Origin: Micromonospora rhizosphaerae
GTDB taxonomy: Bacteria > Actinomycetota > Actinomycetes > Mycobacteriales > Micromonosporaceae
Direction: 5' to 3'
Length of the DNA stretch: 64,000 nucleotides
Assembly: GCF_900091465.1 (NCBI RefSeq)
Contig: NZ_FMHV01000002.1
Coordinates: forward strand, 6,386,001-6,450,000
In this document: positions 23,760 through 32,637 of the stretch, in pieces
Layout: every line of letters starts with the position of its first letter
Numbering within the stretch: position 1 is the stretch's first letter
Made by a program: the position numbers and the translations under genes
The notes under the pieces: model-generated
What the model saw: the letters and a program-made list of their open reading frames with translations, nothing else
Told to the model about the DNA's origin: nothing
The model's database searches: none

Positions 23760-24045
23760 CCCAGACGGGGACACCAGGGCCGAGACCACCTGGTCAACGT
23801 CGAACCCTGCGTCGACGGACGTGGTGAGCAGGTCGAAGAGGAGGCCGTCGACCGCGTAGTGGAGCAGGGCAGTCGGGGCGGTGCTACGCCGGGGGTACGC
23901 CGACGACGTGGCGTTCCACGTGGCGGCCGGGCTGCCCGGCGGCGCCTTCGAGGTGGTTCGACCCCGCACCGCTTCACCCTGGTCGACACGCGCCCGTTCG
24001 ACAGTGGACTGGTGATCCGGCGCTACGCCGCGACGACCGGGTAGT
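23760..24045. pseudogene. Degenerate coding debris
   Basis: No intact gene between 23674 and 24045. On the minus strand (about 23770-23880) a coherent peptide TALLHYAVDGLLFDLLTT with following GFDVDQVVSALV resembles the last helices of a TetR-type regulator. On the plus strand (about 23895-24044) GYADDVAFHVAAGLPGGAF and, one frame on, HRFTLVDTRPFDSGLVIRRY look coding, ending at TAG 24042-24044. These may be remnants of two or more genes; identities are weak. Confidence 0.35.
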
Positions 24046-24708
24046 CTGCCTGCCCCCGGCGCCGCGGCGGGCGCCGGGCTGGCCTTCCAGACCGGCGACC
24101 AGGTCGTCGTCGCCGGCATCGACGGGGTCCGGCTCTCCTCCTTCGATGTGCCGGTCGACAGCGCGCTGGCCGGCAAGGGCGCCTGGCTGCCGGACGGCGG
24201 GTTGACCCTGGTCAGCAGGCAGCCGGAGAGCACCCGCTGGCGGCTGCGCCGAGTCGATTCGGTCAGCGGCCGGGACCTCGGCCCGCTGGAGCTGCCCACC
24301 GTCAAGGACGTCACCGCCGTACGGCTGCTCGGCTGGGGCCCGGACGGCTCCGCGCTGGTGGTCGCCTACCAGCCGGAGCCGCGCTCACCGACGCGCTTCG
24401 ACCAGCCGCTTGGGATGGATCAGCGAACGGCGTACGGGAACGTGCGGACCGTGCGGGTGCTGGCCCTCACGCCGGGCGCCGCCGCGCCCACCACCGTGCT
24501 CACCGCCCCTGACCAAGTGCTCGGGGTGGACGTGTCGGACGACGTGGTGCACGCCGGACGGGTCCGTGACGCGGATCCGCCGTGGGGCGTCGGCGGCCGG
24601 TTCTGGTGGTGGACCGGCCTGGGCTGCCTGGTGCTGCTCGGCCTGGCCGCGGTCCGGCGTGCGCGGGCCAGCCGGCCGTTCAGGCCGGCGTACGAGCCTC
24701 GTGGGTGA
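24046..24708 (+). pseudogene. C-terminal remnant of a beta-propeller-like membrane protein
   Basis: An open frame of about 220 codons without a proper start; it is opened by a stop at 24013. Text such as GAWLPDGGLTLVSRQPESTR and LLGWGPDGSALVVAYQPEP has the WD40/TolB-like blade pattern. A transmembrane helix (WWWTGLGCLVLLGLAAV) and basic tail end the protein. Codon bias is strong, so the C-terminal part decayed recently or is still translated from an ATG-like start near GTG 24151. Its last 29 bp overlap the convergent hydrolase gene. Confidence 0.55.
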
Positions 24709-25477
24709 GGAACGGCAGCACCGCCTCGGGCAGCGCCGGTGAGCTGGTGATGTCGTAGTGGGTCAGCCCGGGCAGGACGGCCAGCCGGGCCGCCGGCCGG
24801 TTGGCGCCGTCCCAGCCGGCGTCCCGGTGACCGCCACCGAGCAGCCCGAAGAACTCCGCCATGTGGCTGACCGGGATCGAGTCGGCGTCGGCGAAGACCA
24901 GCATGACCGGCATGGCGAGCGCGGCCACCTCCTCGGACCAGTCGTAGTCGCGGCGGAGCAGGTCGCCGGTCTTGACCCAGAGCTGCGGCCAGTCCTGGGG
25001 GCGCGGGGCGACGCGGGTGTAGAGCTCGTGCGGCGGCGTGCCGCGCATCTGCTCGGCGACCCGCTCGTCCTGCGCCGCCATCGCCGCCAGCACCTCCGGG
25101 TACCAGCCCTGACGCCGAAACGGCGCGGAGACCAGCACCAGCCGGCGCACCAGCCCGGGGTGCTGGATCGCGGTCCGCAGCGCGACGCCGCCACCGAGCG
25201 AGTAGCCGAGCAGGTCCGCCTCGGCCAGCCCGAGGTGCCGGATCAGCGCGGCGACGTCGTCGGCCATCGACTCGAAGCGCAGCGGCCGGTCCACGTCGGC
25301 CGTCCGCCCGTGGCCCTGCAGGTCGACCGCGATCACCTGCCGGCGTTCGGCCAGGGCGGGCAGGATCGGGGCGAACATCTCCACCGCGCCGTACCCGCCG
25401 TGCAGCAGCACCAGCGGGCGGCCGGAGCCGTGGCTCTCGTGGTAGATCCTTACTCCGTTGACGTCCGCGTAGCTCAC
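24680..25477 (-). CDS. Alpha/beta-hydrolase
   Basis: A 265-residue esterase/lipase-like hydrolase. Oxyanion-hole HGGYG near residue 25, nucleophile elbow LGYSLGGGVALR (Ser about 93), acid VFADADSIPV and catalytic His in LPGLTHYD near the end complete the triad. Substrate unknown. The GTG start at 25477 gives VSYADVNGVRIYHESHG with GGAGGG eight bases upstream. The region 25478-25685 after it contains no gene I can support. Confidence 0.9.
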   Translation of the reverse strand: MSYADVNGVRIYHESHGSGRPLVLLHGGYGAVEMFAPILPALAERRQVIAVDLQGHGRTADVDRPLRFESMADDVAALIRHLGLAEADLLGYSLGGGVALRTAIQHPGLVRRLVLVSAPFRRQGWYPEVLAAMAAQDERVAEQMRGTPPHELYTRVAPRPQDWPQLWVKTGDLLRRDYDWSEEVAALAMPVMLVFADADSIPVSHMAEFFGLLGGGHRDAGWDGANRPAARLAVLPGLTHYDITSSPALPEAVLPFLTHEARTPA

Positions 25478-25685
25478 GCTGGTATCCCTCCGTCGACTCC
25501 GGACAGCTTCGCGCACCCACGGTCCACCGCCGGGCGCTCCAGACGTGAAACGCCGACGGCCGGTCGTACTCATGGGTCCCCTGCACACGGCAACGCGCGC
25601 CGGTCCGGCGGCGGGCGCTCGCCCTGCCGCCCGGGCCGCAGAGTCATCCCGGGACAGCTCGGCTGCGGTGCGGACGCCCGGATAC

Positions 25686-25730
25686 GACGCACCCCCGCTG
25701 CCGTCGGGCCGGAGGCAGCGGGGGTGCGTC
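25686..25730 (-). terminator. Terminator of the NCS2 permease gene
   Basis: Perfect 17-bp stem (25686-25702 with 25714-25730), 9 bases beyond the stop at 25739. Confidence 0.85.
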
Positions 25731-25738
25731 GGTGTCGG

Positions 25739-27229
25739 TCAGCTGACGCCGGTGACGGCCTTGACCAGGTTGATGCCGAAGTAGAGCACGAACGCCGCCG
25801 AGACGGCCCACATCAGCGGGTGGATCTGCCGCGCCTTGCCCTGCGCCACCTTGATCGCCACCCAGCTGACGAAGCCCGCGCCGATGCCGTTGGTGATCGA
25901 GTACGTGAACGGCATGAGGGTCATGGTCAGGAACGCGGGGACCGCGACGCCGACGTCCGAGAAGTCGATCTCCCGGACCTGTCGGATCATCAGCGCGCCG
26001 ACGACCACCAGCGCGGGACCGGCGGCCTCGCTGGGCACCAGGGACACCAGCGGGGTGAGCAGCAGAGCGCCGAGGAAGAGCACGCCGGTCACCACGCTGG
26101 TCAGACCCGTACGACCACCGTCCGCGATACCGGAGGACGACTCGACGTAGGTGGTCGCCGAGGAGGCGCTGCCGGCACCACCGGCCACCGCGGCCACACC
26201 GTCGACGAAGAGCACCTTGCCCAGCCGGGGCATGTCGGTTCCGTCCGAGGTGGTGAGTCCGGCCTGCTTGGCCAGGCCGACGGTCGTCCCCATCACGTCG
26301 AAGAAGTCGGCGAGCACGAGGGTGAACACCAGTAGCACGGCGGTCATCACGCCGACGTGCGCGAACGCGCTGAACGACACGTGGCCGAGCAGGTGCAGGT
26401 CGGGCGCCTTGACCAGCGGGTCCGGCAGGCTCGGCACGTTGAGCTGCCAGCCGGTCGGGTTCGGCTTGCCGTCGATGAACGCCGGACCCGGCCTGGTCAG
26501 CGTGTTGACGATCACCGCGACAACCGTGGTGGCGACGATGCCGATCAGGATGCCGGCCCTCACCTTGCGGGCGACCAGGATGCCGGTGACCAGCAGGCCG
26601 ACCAGGAAGACGACGGTGGTCCAGCCGCGAAGCGTGCCGTCACCGCCGAGCTGCACCGGCACGGTCGTGCCGGCGGCGTCCGGCACCCGGCGGACCAGGC
26701 CGCCGTCGACGAAGCCGATCAGCGCGATGAACAGGCCGATGCCGGCGGCGATGGCAGCCTTCAGCTCGGCGGGGATGGCCCGGAAGACGGCCTTCCGGAA
26801 GCCGGTCAGCACCAGCACGGTGATGACCAGACCCTCGATCACGACCAGGCCCATCGCCTCCGCCCAGGTCATCTGGGAGGCGACGGCGTACGCGACGAAG
26901 GCGTTGAGGCCGAGGCCGGTCGCCACCGCGAAGGGCACCCGGCCGACGATCCCCATCAGGATGGTCATCACCGCCGCGACGAGGGCGGTGACGCCGGCGA
27001 CCGGCGCGATGCCGAGCAGGTTGCCGTCCTTGTCCGGGGCGGTACCGATGATCAGCGGGTTGAGCACCACGATGTAGGCCATCGTCGCGAAGGTGGTGAC
27101 GCCGGCGAGCACCTCGCGCTTGACGGTGGACCCCCGGCGGGTGATCTCGAAGAAGCGGTCGAGGCGGCCGCGCTCGGCGGGTGCCGCCTGCTCGACCGGG
27201 GCAGCAGGCTCCTGCGTAGTCACGCTCAT
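25739..27229 (-). CDS. NCS2-family purine permease (AzgA-like)
   Basis: A 496-residue proton symporter of the AzgA/PbuG branch of NCS2, taking up adenine, guanine or hypoxanthine. About 13 hydrophobic helices. Signatures: TTFATMAYIVVLNPLI near residue 50, the substrate-site ATGLGLNAFVAY, and SSATTYVESSSGIADGGRTG with the conserved Glu/Thr loop. ATG 27229 starts MSVTTQEPA. No purine-salvage gene is adjacent. The upstream gap holds a near-perfect palindrome at 27335 that may be regulatory. Confidence 0.92.
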   Translation of the reverse strand: MSVTTQEPAAPVEQAAPAERGRLDRFFEITRRGSTVKREVLAGVTTFATMAYIVVLNPLIIGTAPDKDGNLLGIAPVAGVTALVAAVMTILMGIVGRVPFAVATGLGLNAFVAYAVASQMTWAEAMGLVVIEGLVITVLVLTGFRKAVFRAIPAELKAAIAAGIGLFIALIGFVDGGLVRRVPDAAGTTVPVQLGGDGTLRGWTTVVFLVGLLVTGILVARKVRAGILIGIVATTVVAVIVNTLTRPGPAFIDGKPNPTGWQLNVPSLPDPLVKAPDLHLLGHVSFSAFAHVGVMTAVLLVFTLVLADFFDVMGTTVGLAKQAGLTTSDGTDMPRLGKVLFVDGVAAVAGGAGSASSATTYVESSSGIADGGRTGLTSVVTGVLFLGALLLTPLVSLVPSEAAGPALVVVGALMIRQVREIDFSDVGVAVPAFLTMTLMPFTYSITNGIGAGFVSWVAIKVAQGKARQIHPLMWAVSAAFVLYFGINLVKAVTGVS

Positions 27230-27570
27230 GGCGTGGCTGACTCCGTTCCGGGTTGGCCCGCCGGACGTACCGGTCGGGCGGTGGGGGTGCAGTCGTCCCG
27301 ATTCGGTTGGCCCGGAGAACGTCGGGACGGCTGGGCTTCACGGGTCCCGTGAAGCACTACGAAGCCGCTCCCGGTCCGGGAACGACTTCGCGCGACCACC
27401 TTAACCGCCGACCAACCCCCGATAACCTGCGCGGACGGGCCCACCGGGGGTGATATTGGCAACGTCGCGGCCCGCTCAGCCGCCTCATGTCGATGGACGG
27501 CCGGCGGCGGAGCGGCGTCGGCCTGGCGGGACGGGCGGCTGACTGGCGCGAGCGGAACCGGCCGGGATGG
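27230..27570. other. Intergenic region between NCS2 permease and MFS gene
   Basis: A 341-bp gap, both genes on the minus strand. It contains the NCS2 promoter region and the 27335 palindrome, and the 3' flank of the MFS gene. No coding signal seen. Confidence 0.5.
27335..27355. promoter_or_regulatory. Palindrome upstream of the purine permease
   Basis: GCTTCACGGG and CCCGTGAAGC are perfect 10-bp arms around one base. It lies about 105 bp before the NCS2 start and is a candidate repressor operator. A second looser dyad (GTCCCGA...TCGGGAC) spans about 27295-27328. Confidence 0.45.
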
Positions 27571-28839
27571 TCACCCGTGGACGACCGCCGGCTCCGGGGG
27601 CGGCGTCGGTTCGGGGTGTCGGGCGTTGCGCAGTGGGGACAACGCGGCGGCCGTCGCGGCGACCGCCATGCCGGCGACGCCGATCCAGATCGCCGGCCGA
27701 TAGCCGATGTACTGGGCCAGCAGCCCGCCGACCGGGGCGCCGACGGTCAGCATTCCCCAGTTGAGGGAGCGGATGGTCGCATTCATCCGGCCCTGGAGCC
27801 GGTCGGGTGTGACGGCCTGCCGGTAGCCCATCTCGTTGGGTCCGCTGACACCCAGTACGAGCCAGATGAGGAACTGGGCAACACCCACCATGACCCAGCC
27901 CGCGGTCCCGGTCACCGCGAGGGCCACCAACGTCCAGCCGAGCGGCTCGACCACCCGCTCCACGACGATGGCGCGGCCGGCTCCCCACCGACCCGCAACG
28001 TGGGACAGCGAGGTGCCGACCACCGCGCCGACGCCGCCGACGGCCAGCACCACGCCGAGCCCGAACGCCGCCCGGTCCGGGGGAAGTCCGGGGTCGAGGC
28101 CCCGCACGACAAAGAGGGTGAACACGGTGGATGCCACACTGGCGAACAGGAACCGGGCGTGCAGCGTGACGGCGTACGGAGCCAGCACCGGGTGCCGGTA
28201 CACCCAGGCCAACCCCTCGCGCAGTTCCCGGCCGAGGTCGCGGCGACCGGGGTGCGGCACCGGCTCGTTCCGCCGGATGGTCGCCAGCAGCAGGCCGGAG
28301 AGCAGGTAGGACACCGCGTCCACGACCATCGCCGCGGGTGCGCCCACCGCCGCGACCAGCGACCCACCGAGGAACGGGCCGGTGGTCTGCGCCAGCGACG
28401 CGCTCTGCTCCATCCGGGCGTTGGCCCGGGTGAGCGCCGCCGTTGGCACGAGTCCGGGCAGATAGGACTGGTGTGCGGCCTCGTAGAGCAACGACATCAC
28501 GCCGAAGACGGCGACGAGGAGCATCAGGGCGGGGACGGTCAGCATCCCGGTCAGGGCGAGCGACGCGATGAGGGCCAGCAGGACCGCACGGGCCAGATCG
28601 GTCACCACCAGAATCGGGCGTCGTCGGTACCGGTCGGCCATCACCCCGGCGAGCAGCCCGAACAGCAGGTAGGGCGCCCAGCGGGCGCCGTTGATGAGCC
28701 CGACCTCGGCATCGGTGGCCCGCAGGGTCGCGATGGCGACGATCGGCAGCGCCACCGTGGTGACGTACGTCCCGAAGGCGGAGACGGTGTCGGCCGCCCA
28801 GAAGCGCGCGTACCCCGGATGTCCGAACACCCCCGCCAT
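27571..28839 (-). CDS. MFS exporter (EntS/tetracycline-resistance-like)
   Basis: A 422-residue transporter with about 12 helices, of the MFS_3 type: [20 protein letters not shown] at the N-terminus, motif A as [19 protein letters not shown], then [20 protein letters not shown]. Relatives export siderophores, macrolides or lipophilic drugs. ATG 28839 is 12 bp past the stop of the sigma-factor gene on the same strand, so it may be cotranscribed with it. Substrate unknown. Confidence 0.88.
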   Translation of the reverse strand: MAGVFGHPGYARFWAADTVSAFGTYVTTVALPIVAIATLRATDAEVGLINGARWAPYLLFGLLAGVMADRYRRRPILVVTDLARAVLLALIASLALTGMLTVPALMLLVAVFGVMSLLYEAAHQSYLPGLVPTAALTRANARMEQSASLAQTTGPFLGGSLVAAVGAPAAMVVDAVSYLLSGLLLATIRRNEPVPHPGRRDLGRELREGLAWVYRHPVLAPYAVTLHARFLFASVASTVFTLFVVRGLDPGLPPDRAAFGLGVVLAVGGVGAVVGTSLSHVAGRWGAGRAIVVERVVEPLGWTLVALAVTGTAGWVMVGVAQFLIWLVLGVSGPNEMGYRQAVTPDRLQGRMNATIRSLNWGMLTVGAPVGGLLAQYIGYRPAIWIGVAGMAVAATAAALSPLRNARHPEPTPPPEPAVVHG

Positions 28840-28850
28840 GGTTCGCGAGA

Positions 28851-29732
28851 CTAGTCGAGGTGGGCCAGGTCGAGGTCGGCCAGTCGCTTGGGGTCGGAGA
28901 GCACGTCGATGGCGACGATCTTCCCGTGCGCGACCGCGAAGCCCATGACCGACAGGGCGCGGCCGCCCGCAGCGACCACGACTCCGGCGGCCCCGTTGAC
29001 CAGCGCCGGTCGTACGAACGGAGCGAGCCGCGTGAAGGTGAGCGCCTGTCCGGCCACGGCCCGTGCGCCGTGAATCACCACGGTGGGGCGGCCGCGGGCC
29101 GCACCGCCGTCGGCCCGTAGCACGACGTCGGGGTCGAGCACGGCGACGAGCGCGTCGAAGTCGCCGTCGCGGGCGGCGGCGAAGAACGCATCGACAACTT
29201 CCCGCTGCTGTCGGAGATCAGGGTCGGGAGCCGGGGCCCGCCCCTGCACCCGGCGACGAGCGCGGCTCGCGAGCTGTCTGGCCGCGGCCGGGGACCGCTC
29301 GATCATCGGCGCGATCTCCTCGAACGGCACGGCGAACATGTCGTGCAGGACGAAGGCGAGCCGCTCGGCCGGCGTCAGCGTCTCGAGCACCACCAGCAGC
29401 GCCAGCCCCACCGAGTCCGCCAGCAACGCCTCCCGCTCGGGATCGTCCTGGTCCTCGTTGCTGATGATCGGGTCGGGCATGTGCACGCCGAGCGGCTCCT
29501 CGAGCCGCGACTGGCGCGCTCGCAGCACGTTCAGGCACACCCGTGCCACCACGGTGGTCAGCCACCCCGCGAGGTTCTCGACGCTGCCGGTGTCGGCGCG
29601 GCTGACCCGCAGCCAGGCTTCCTGCACGGCGTCATCCGCCTCGCTGAGCGAGCCGAGCATCCGGTAGGCCACCGCTCGCAGGCGGGTCCGGTGCTCCTCG
29701 AAACGCTCGGCCAGCCACTCGCGCTCGTCCAT
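28851..29732 (-). CDS. ECF sigma factor with SnoaL-like C-terminus (ECF41/SigJ type)
   Basis: A 293-residue sigma factor. Sigma2 spans about 8-75 ([20 protein letters not shown]), sigma4 about 115-170 ([20 protein letters not shown]), and a SnoaL_2-like domain occupies 180-290. That domain replaces an anti-sigma factor as the internal regulator in ECF41-type proteins. HMPDPI in the linker matches the place of the WLPEP motif, and VNGAAG the NGxxG motif. No anti-sigma gene is nearby. It is divergent from an NAD-binding oxidoreductase, the usual ECF41 target type. Confidence 0.9.
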   Translation of the reverse strand: MDEREWLAERFEEHRTRLRAVAYRMLGSLSEADDAVQEAWLRVSRADTGSVENLAGWLTTVVARVCLNVLRARQSRLEEPLGVHMPDPIISNEDQDDPEREALLADSVGLALLVVLETLTPAERLAFVLHDMFAVPFEEIAPMIERSPAAARQLASRARRRVQGRAPAPDPDLRQQREVVDAFFAAARDGDFDALVAVLDPDVVLRADGGAARGRPTVVIHGARAVAGQALTFTRLAPFVRPALVNGAAGVVVAAGGRALSVMGFAVAHGKIVAIDVLSDPKRLADLDLAHLD

Positions 29733-29757
29733 CGGGTCACATTCCTTCGTCGGGGGG

Positions 29758-29785
29758 TGTCATAGCAGTAGACCCGCAAAACGCG
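29758..29785 (+). promoter_or_regulatory. Candidate ECF41-type promoter
   Basis: TGTCATA, a 17-nt spacer and CGCG lie about 45 bp before the oxidoreductase start. ECF41 promoters are known as TGTCACA then about 16 nt then CGTC, so both boxes are near matches. Position and orientation fit control of 29830-30630 by the divergent sigma factor. Confidence 0.4.
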
Positions 29786-29829
29786 GCGGGTGTGACCGGG
29801 AGATCGACTCCCGGACAGAGGAATTGGAG

Positions 29830-30630
29830 ATGGCCGTGGCCTCACCCTTTCTGGTTACCGGCGGCACGGGCACGCTCGGGCGCCTCGTCGTGCCACTCCT
29901 GCGGGATTCCGGCTGTCAGGTGCGGGTGCTCAGTCGGCGTGGCCACGAGTCCCGGGACGGCGTGGAGTTCATGATCGGCGATCTGGCCACCGGCGAGGGG
30001 CTCGACGCCGCGGTGGACGGGGTCGAGACCATCGTGCACTGCGCGGGCAGTTCCAGGGGCGACGAGGACAAGGCCCGCAATCTGGTGCGGGCGGCATCGC
30101 GGGCCGGTGACCCCCATCTGGTGTACATCTCGGTCGTCGGCGCCGACCGGACTCCGGTCGTGAGCGGCCTCGACCGCGCCATGTTCGGCTACTTCGCGTC
30201 CAAGCGGGCCGCGGAGGAGATCGTGGCTGACTCGGGACTGCCGTGGACCACCCTGCGCGCCACCCAGTTCCACGACCTGGTGCTGATGGTGGTCACGCAG
30301 ATGGCGAAGCTGCCGGTGATACCGGTCCTGGCCGGCGTCCGGTTCCAACCGGTCGACGCCGGCGAGGTGGCGGCCCGGATGGTCGAGCTGTCGCTCGGCA
30401 AGCCGGCCGGCCTCGTCCCCGACATCGCCGGGCCGCGGGTGTACCGGATGGACGAACTGGTCCGCGGCTACCTTCGGGCCATTCATCGGCGCCGGCTGAT
30501 CATGCCGGTCAGGCTTCCGGGCAAAGGCGCCCGCGCCCTCCGGGCCGGTGCCAACCTCGCCCCCGAACCGGCCGTCGGCCACCGCACCTGGGAAGACTTC
30601 CTGGCCGATCGGCTGCCTTCAGGCCGGTGA
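29830..30630 (+). CDS. NmrA-like NAD(P)-binding oxidoreductase
   Basis: A 266-residue atypical short-chain dehydrogenase. FLVTGGTGTLGRLVVPLL is the dinucleotide-binding Gly motif. ASKRAAEEIVADSGLPWTTL replaces the classical YxxxK region, as in NmrA/SDR_a5 proteins that act as redox sensors or reductases. ATG 29830 follows AGAGGA by nine bases. It is preceded by a possible ECF41 promoter and divergent from the sigma-factor gene. Substrate unknown. Confidence 0.85.
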   Translation: MAVASPFLVTGGTGTLGRLVVPLLRDSGCQVRVLSRRGHESRDGVEFMIGDLATGEGLDAAVDGVETIVHCAGSSRGDEDKARNLVRAASRAGDPHLVYISVVGADRTPVVSGLDRAMFGYFASKRAAEEIVADSGLPWTTLRATQFHDLVLMVVTQMAKLPVIPVLAGVRFQPVDAGEVAARMVELSLGKPAGLVPDIAGPRVYRMDELVRGYLRAIHRRRLIMPVRLPGKGARALRAGANLAPEPAVGHRTWEDFLADRLPSGR

Positions 30631-30643
30631 GAATCGGACCAGA

Positions 30644-30710
30644 GCAGCCGACGTGGACGCAGCGGACTACGACGCCCTGGTCATACCCCGCTTCTTCCCC
30701 GAAGGACGAT
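30644..30710 (+). pseudogene. Fragment resembling a DJ-1/PfpI protein
   Basis: Reads AADVDAADYDALVIP before degenerating and stopping at TGA. The DYDALVIP string is the beta-strand just before the GG of DJ-1/PfpI proteins. The remaining DNA to 30915 shows no coding signal. Short match, so identity is tentative. Confidence 0.3.
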
Positions 30711-30915
30711 GACGCAGCTGGCACGGTCCGTGACCCCTGACCTGTGGCCAGCAGTTCGTGGCGGCCGTATGCCAACGACAAGCTGGTGTTCTACCCCGGC
30801 TGGAACCGATGGTTACCCGGACAGTCAGTAATCACCGGCGGGGAACTTTGCCGGGAGATGCCGCAGAGGTGGTCACGGCGGTGGTATTAAGTGCCGAGGG
30901 CATCAGGGGGGCGAC

Positions 30916-32070
30916 GTGAGGATTCGGGCTCCGCTGCTGCGACAGCGTGACGAACCGCTCAGTGCGTCCTTCCTGGAACTGTTCTTCGATCTGGCATTCG
31001 TGTTGGCGTTGAGGCAGCTGTCAGGGGTCCTGCTGTCCGACATGACCGTCGCCGGAGCGTTGAACACCATCCTTCTCCTGTTGCCTCTGTGGTGGGTCTG
31101 GGTGGTGACCACCTGGTTCTCCGACTGGTATGCACGCACCAACCGCAGGGTGCGGGCTCTGCTGATCGGCTCGACCCTGGGCGTGATCTTGATGAGCGCC
31201 GCCGTCCCGTGCGTTGAGGAGGGACAGGCGGTTCTCTTCGCCGGCGCCTACGTCGCCGTTCACGTCAGCCGGAGCGGTTTCGCGGCGCTGGCACTGCGGG
31301 GGCATCCGCTGCGCAGGCGCCCCTTGAGATTCTTCGTCTGGTTCAGCACGTCTGGGGTCCTGTGGCTGGTGGGGGCATTCTGGGCGGCGGTGCGAATACC
31401 GACGTGGGCGGCGGCCTTCGCACTCGACTATTCCGGGCCGCTACTGGGATGGCGGGCGCCAGGGCTTGGCCGGGCGGGGCCGGAGGAACTGCAACTGCGA
31501 GGGGGTCATCTCACCGAGCGGTACCAGCAGATTTTCATCATCGCTCTCGGCGAGCTCCTGTTCTCCGCCGGTCTGGTCTACTCCCGTACCGACAAGGATC
31601 TCCTCCACTCCGCTGCGTTTCTGGTGGTCTTCGCTGCCACGGTGCTGATCGGGTTGTCGTACGTCACTCCGGCGGGAACGTATCTCGGCGCCGCCATCGA
31701 GAAGCGTGGTCTGTCCCGGTTCGGCACGCTGACTGCCGACCTGCATCTCGTCATGATCGCCGGCGTCCTGGCCTCCTCCGCCGCCGCTGAAGCTGTCATC
31801 GCGCATCCGACTGAACGGGGATTCGGCGCAGCCATCGCCATCACGGTCGCCGGCCCCGCTCTGTTTCTCACCGGTCGGTTAATACTGTCCGCCACCATCT
31901 ACCGCCGGCTGTCCTGGCCCCGCCTGATCGGCCTGCTCGCCATACTCGTCGCCGCCGTCACCGCCCATTGGTTGCCGCTGATCGGCGTCAGCGTGACAAC
32001 GACCGGAGTGCTTCTCGTGGTGGCCGTCGTCGAGAACCGGCCCACCCAGCCGCATCCGACCGGCAGCTAG
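30916..32070 (+). CDS. LtrA-family membrane protein
   Basis: A 384-residue low-temperature-requirement A family protein with about ten hydrophobic helices. The opening LELFFDLAFVLALRQLS and the ERYQQIFIIALGELLFSAG segment are the family signatures. Function is unknown; Listeria ltrA mutants grow poorly in the cold. The GTG start at 30916 has GGGGGG upstream. Third-position bias is slightly weaker than the core genes. It stands alone, with a large hairpin downstream. Confidence 0.88.
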   Translation: MRIRAPLLRQRDEPLSASFLELFFDLAFVLALRQLSGVLLSDMTVAGALNTILLLLPLWWVWVVTTWFSDWYARTNRRVRALLIGSTLGVILMSAAVPCVEEGQAVLFAGAYVAVHVSRSGFAALALRGHPLRRRPLRFFVWFSTSGVLWLVGAFWAAVRIPTWAAAFALDYSGPLLGWRAPGLGRAGPEELQLRGGHLTERYQQIFIIALGELLFSAGLVYSRTDKDLLHSAAFLVVFAATVLIGLSYVTPAGTYLGAAIEKRGLSRFGTLTADLHLVMIAGVLASSAAAEAVIAHPTERGFGAAIAITVAGPALFLTGRLILSATIYRRLSWPRLIGLLAILVAAVTAHWLPLIGVSVTTTGVLLVVAVVENRPTQPHPTGS

Positions 32071-32365
32071 TGCAGACGGCGCAGTGAACCCGGACGCACT
32101 GCCGGGGGATCGTGCCGATGGGTGCAGCTCCGGCTCCGCCCACCGGCCGCCACCTCCCTGCGATGGGGGGAACTCTCAAGGCGGGGATAGCCCAGGAGGG
32201 TCACTCATGGGTCTCCGGACGATGTCGGGGCGCACCAGGCGATGGCGCAGATCCGGGCTCGGATCTGCGCCATCGGTCCTGTCGGTGCGCCCCGCCCCGC
32301 TACAGGCTTACGAGGATTCCCCACTGCTGCAGTCCGCAGGTCACTGCACGGTAATGCGCAGCGTT
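32071..32365. other. Intergenic region with hairpin
   Basis: A 295-bp gap between LtrA (plus) and tautomerase (minus, converging). It carries a nested inverted repeat at 32227-32293 and no gene. Confidence 0.5.
32227..32293. terminator. Nested inverted repeat, probable bidirectional terminator
   Basis: Inner stem GATGGCGCAGATCC/GGATCTGCGCCATC is perfect over 14 bp (32241-32254 with 32261-32274, 6-nt loop). Outer arms GGGGCGCACC (32227-32236) and GGTGCGCCCC (32284-32293) are also perfect. It lies between convergent genes. Confidence 0.65.
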
Positions 32366-32605
32366 CTATTCGCCCGCGCGTGACTGCTGCTGTTCGCGGA
32401 ACTGCTCGACCGGCAGGCCGCCCCGTCCCCAGTTCTCGGTGTCGAGCTCGTCGATCACCACGAAGGTCGAGTCCAACGGCTTGTTCAGGACGTCGCGCAG
32501 CAGCTGGCTCACCCCTTTGATGAGTGCCGCCTTCTCTGCGGCGGTCGCCGCGGACGCGCCGGGCGTGCTGCCCTCGCGGGTGATCTGGATCGTGACGATC
32601 GGCAT
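32366..32605 (-). CDS. 4-oxalocrotonate tautomerase family protein
   Basis: A 79-residue tautomerase. MPIVTIQITREGS places Pro2 at the N-terminus after Met removal, the catalytic base of the family. An Arg in the ISQLLRD-like helix and the C-terminal WGRGGLPVEQ, with the conserved Trp/Gly loop, are present. Acts on enol/keto isomers of aromatic breakdown or related compounds. It is 32 bp after the SDR gene on the same strand, so the two are probably cotranscribed and repressed by the TetR neighbour. Confidence 0.9.
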   Translation of the reverse strand: MPIVTIQITREGSTPGASAATAAEKAALIKGVSQLLRDVLNKPLDSTFVVIDELDTENWGRGGLPVEQFREQQQSRAGE

Positions 32606-32637
32606 CGTAGTGGTCCTGTCTCCGGTTTGCGGTGGGG

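Noticed and set aside
22822..23859. 345-residue plus-strand frame opposite the pyruvyl transferase-like gene
   Set aside because: His/Arg/Pro-rich shadow with no motif; the minus strand carries the family signature.
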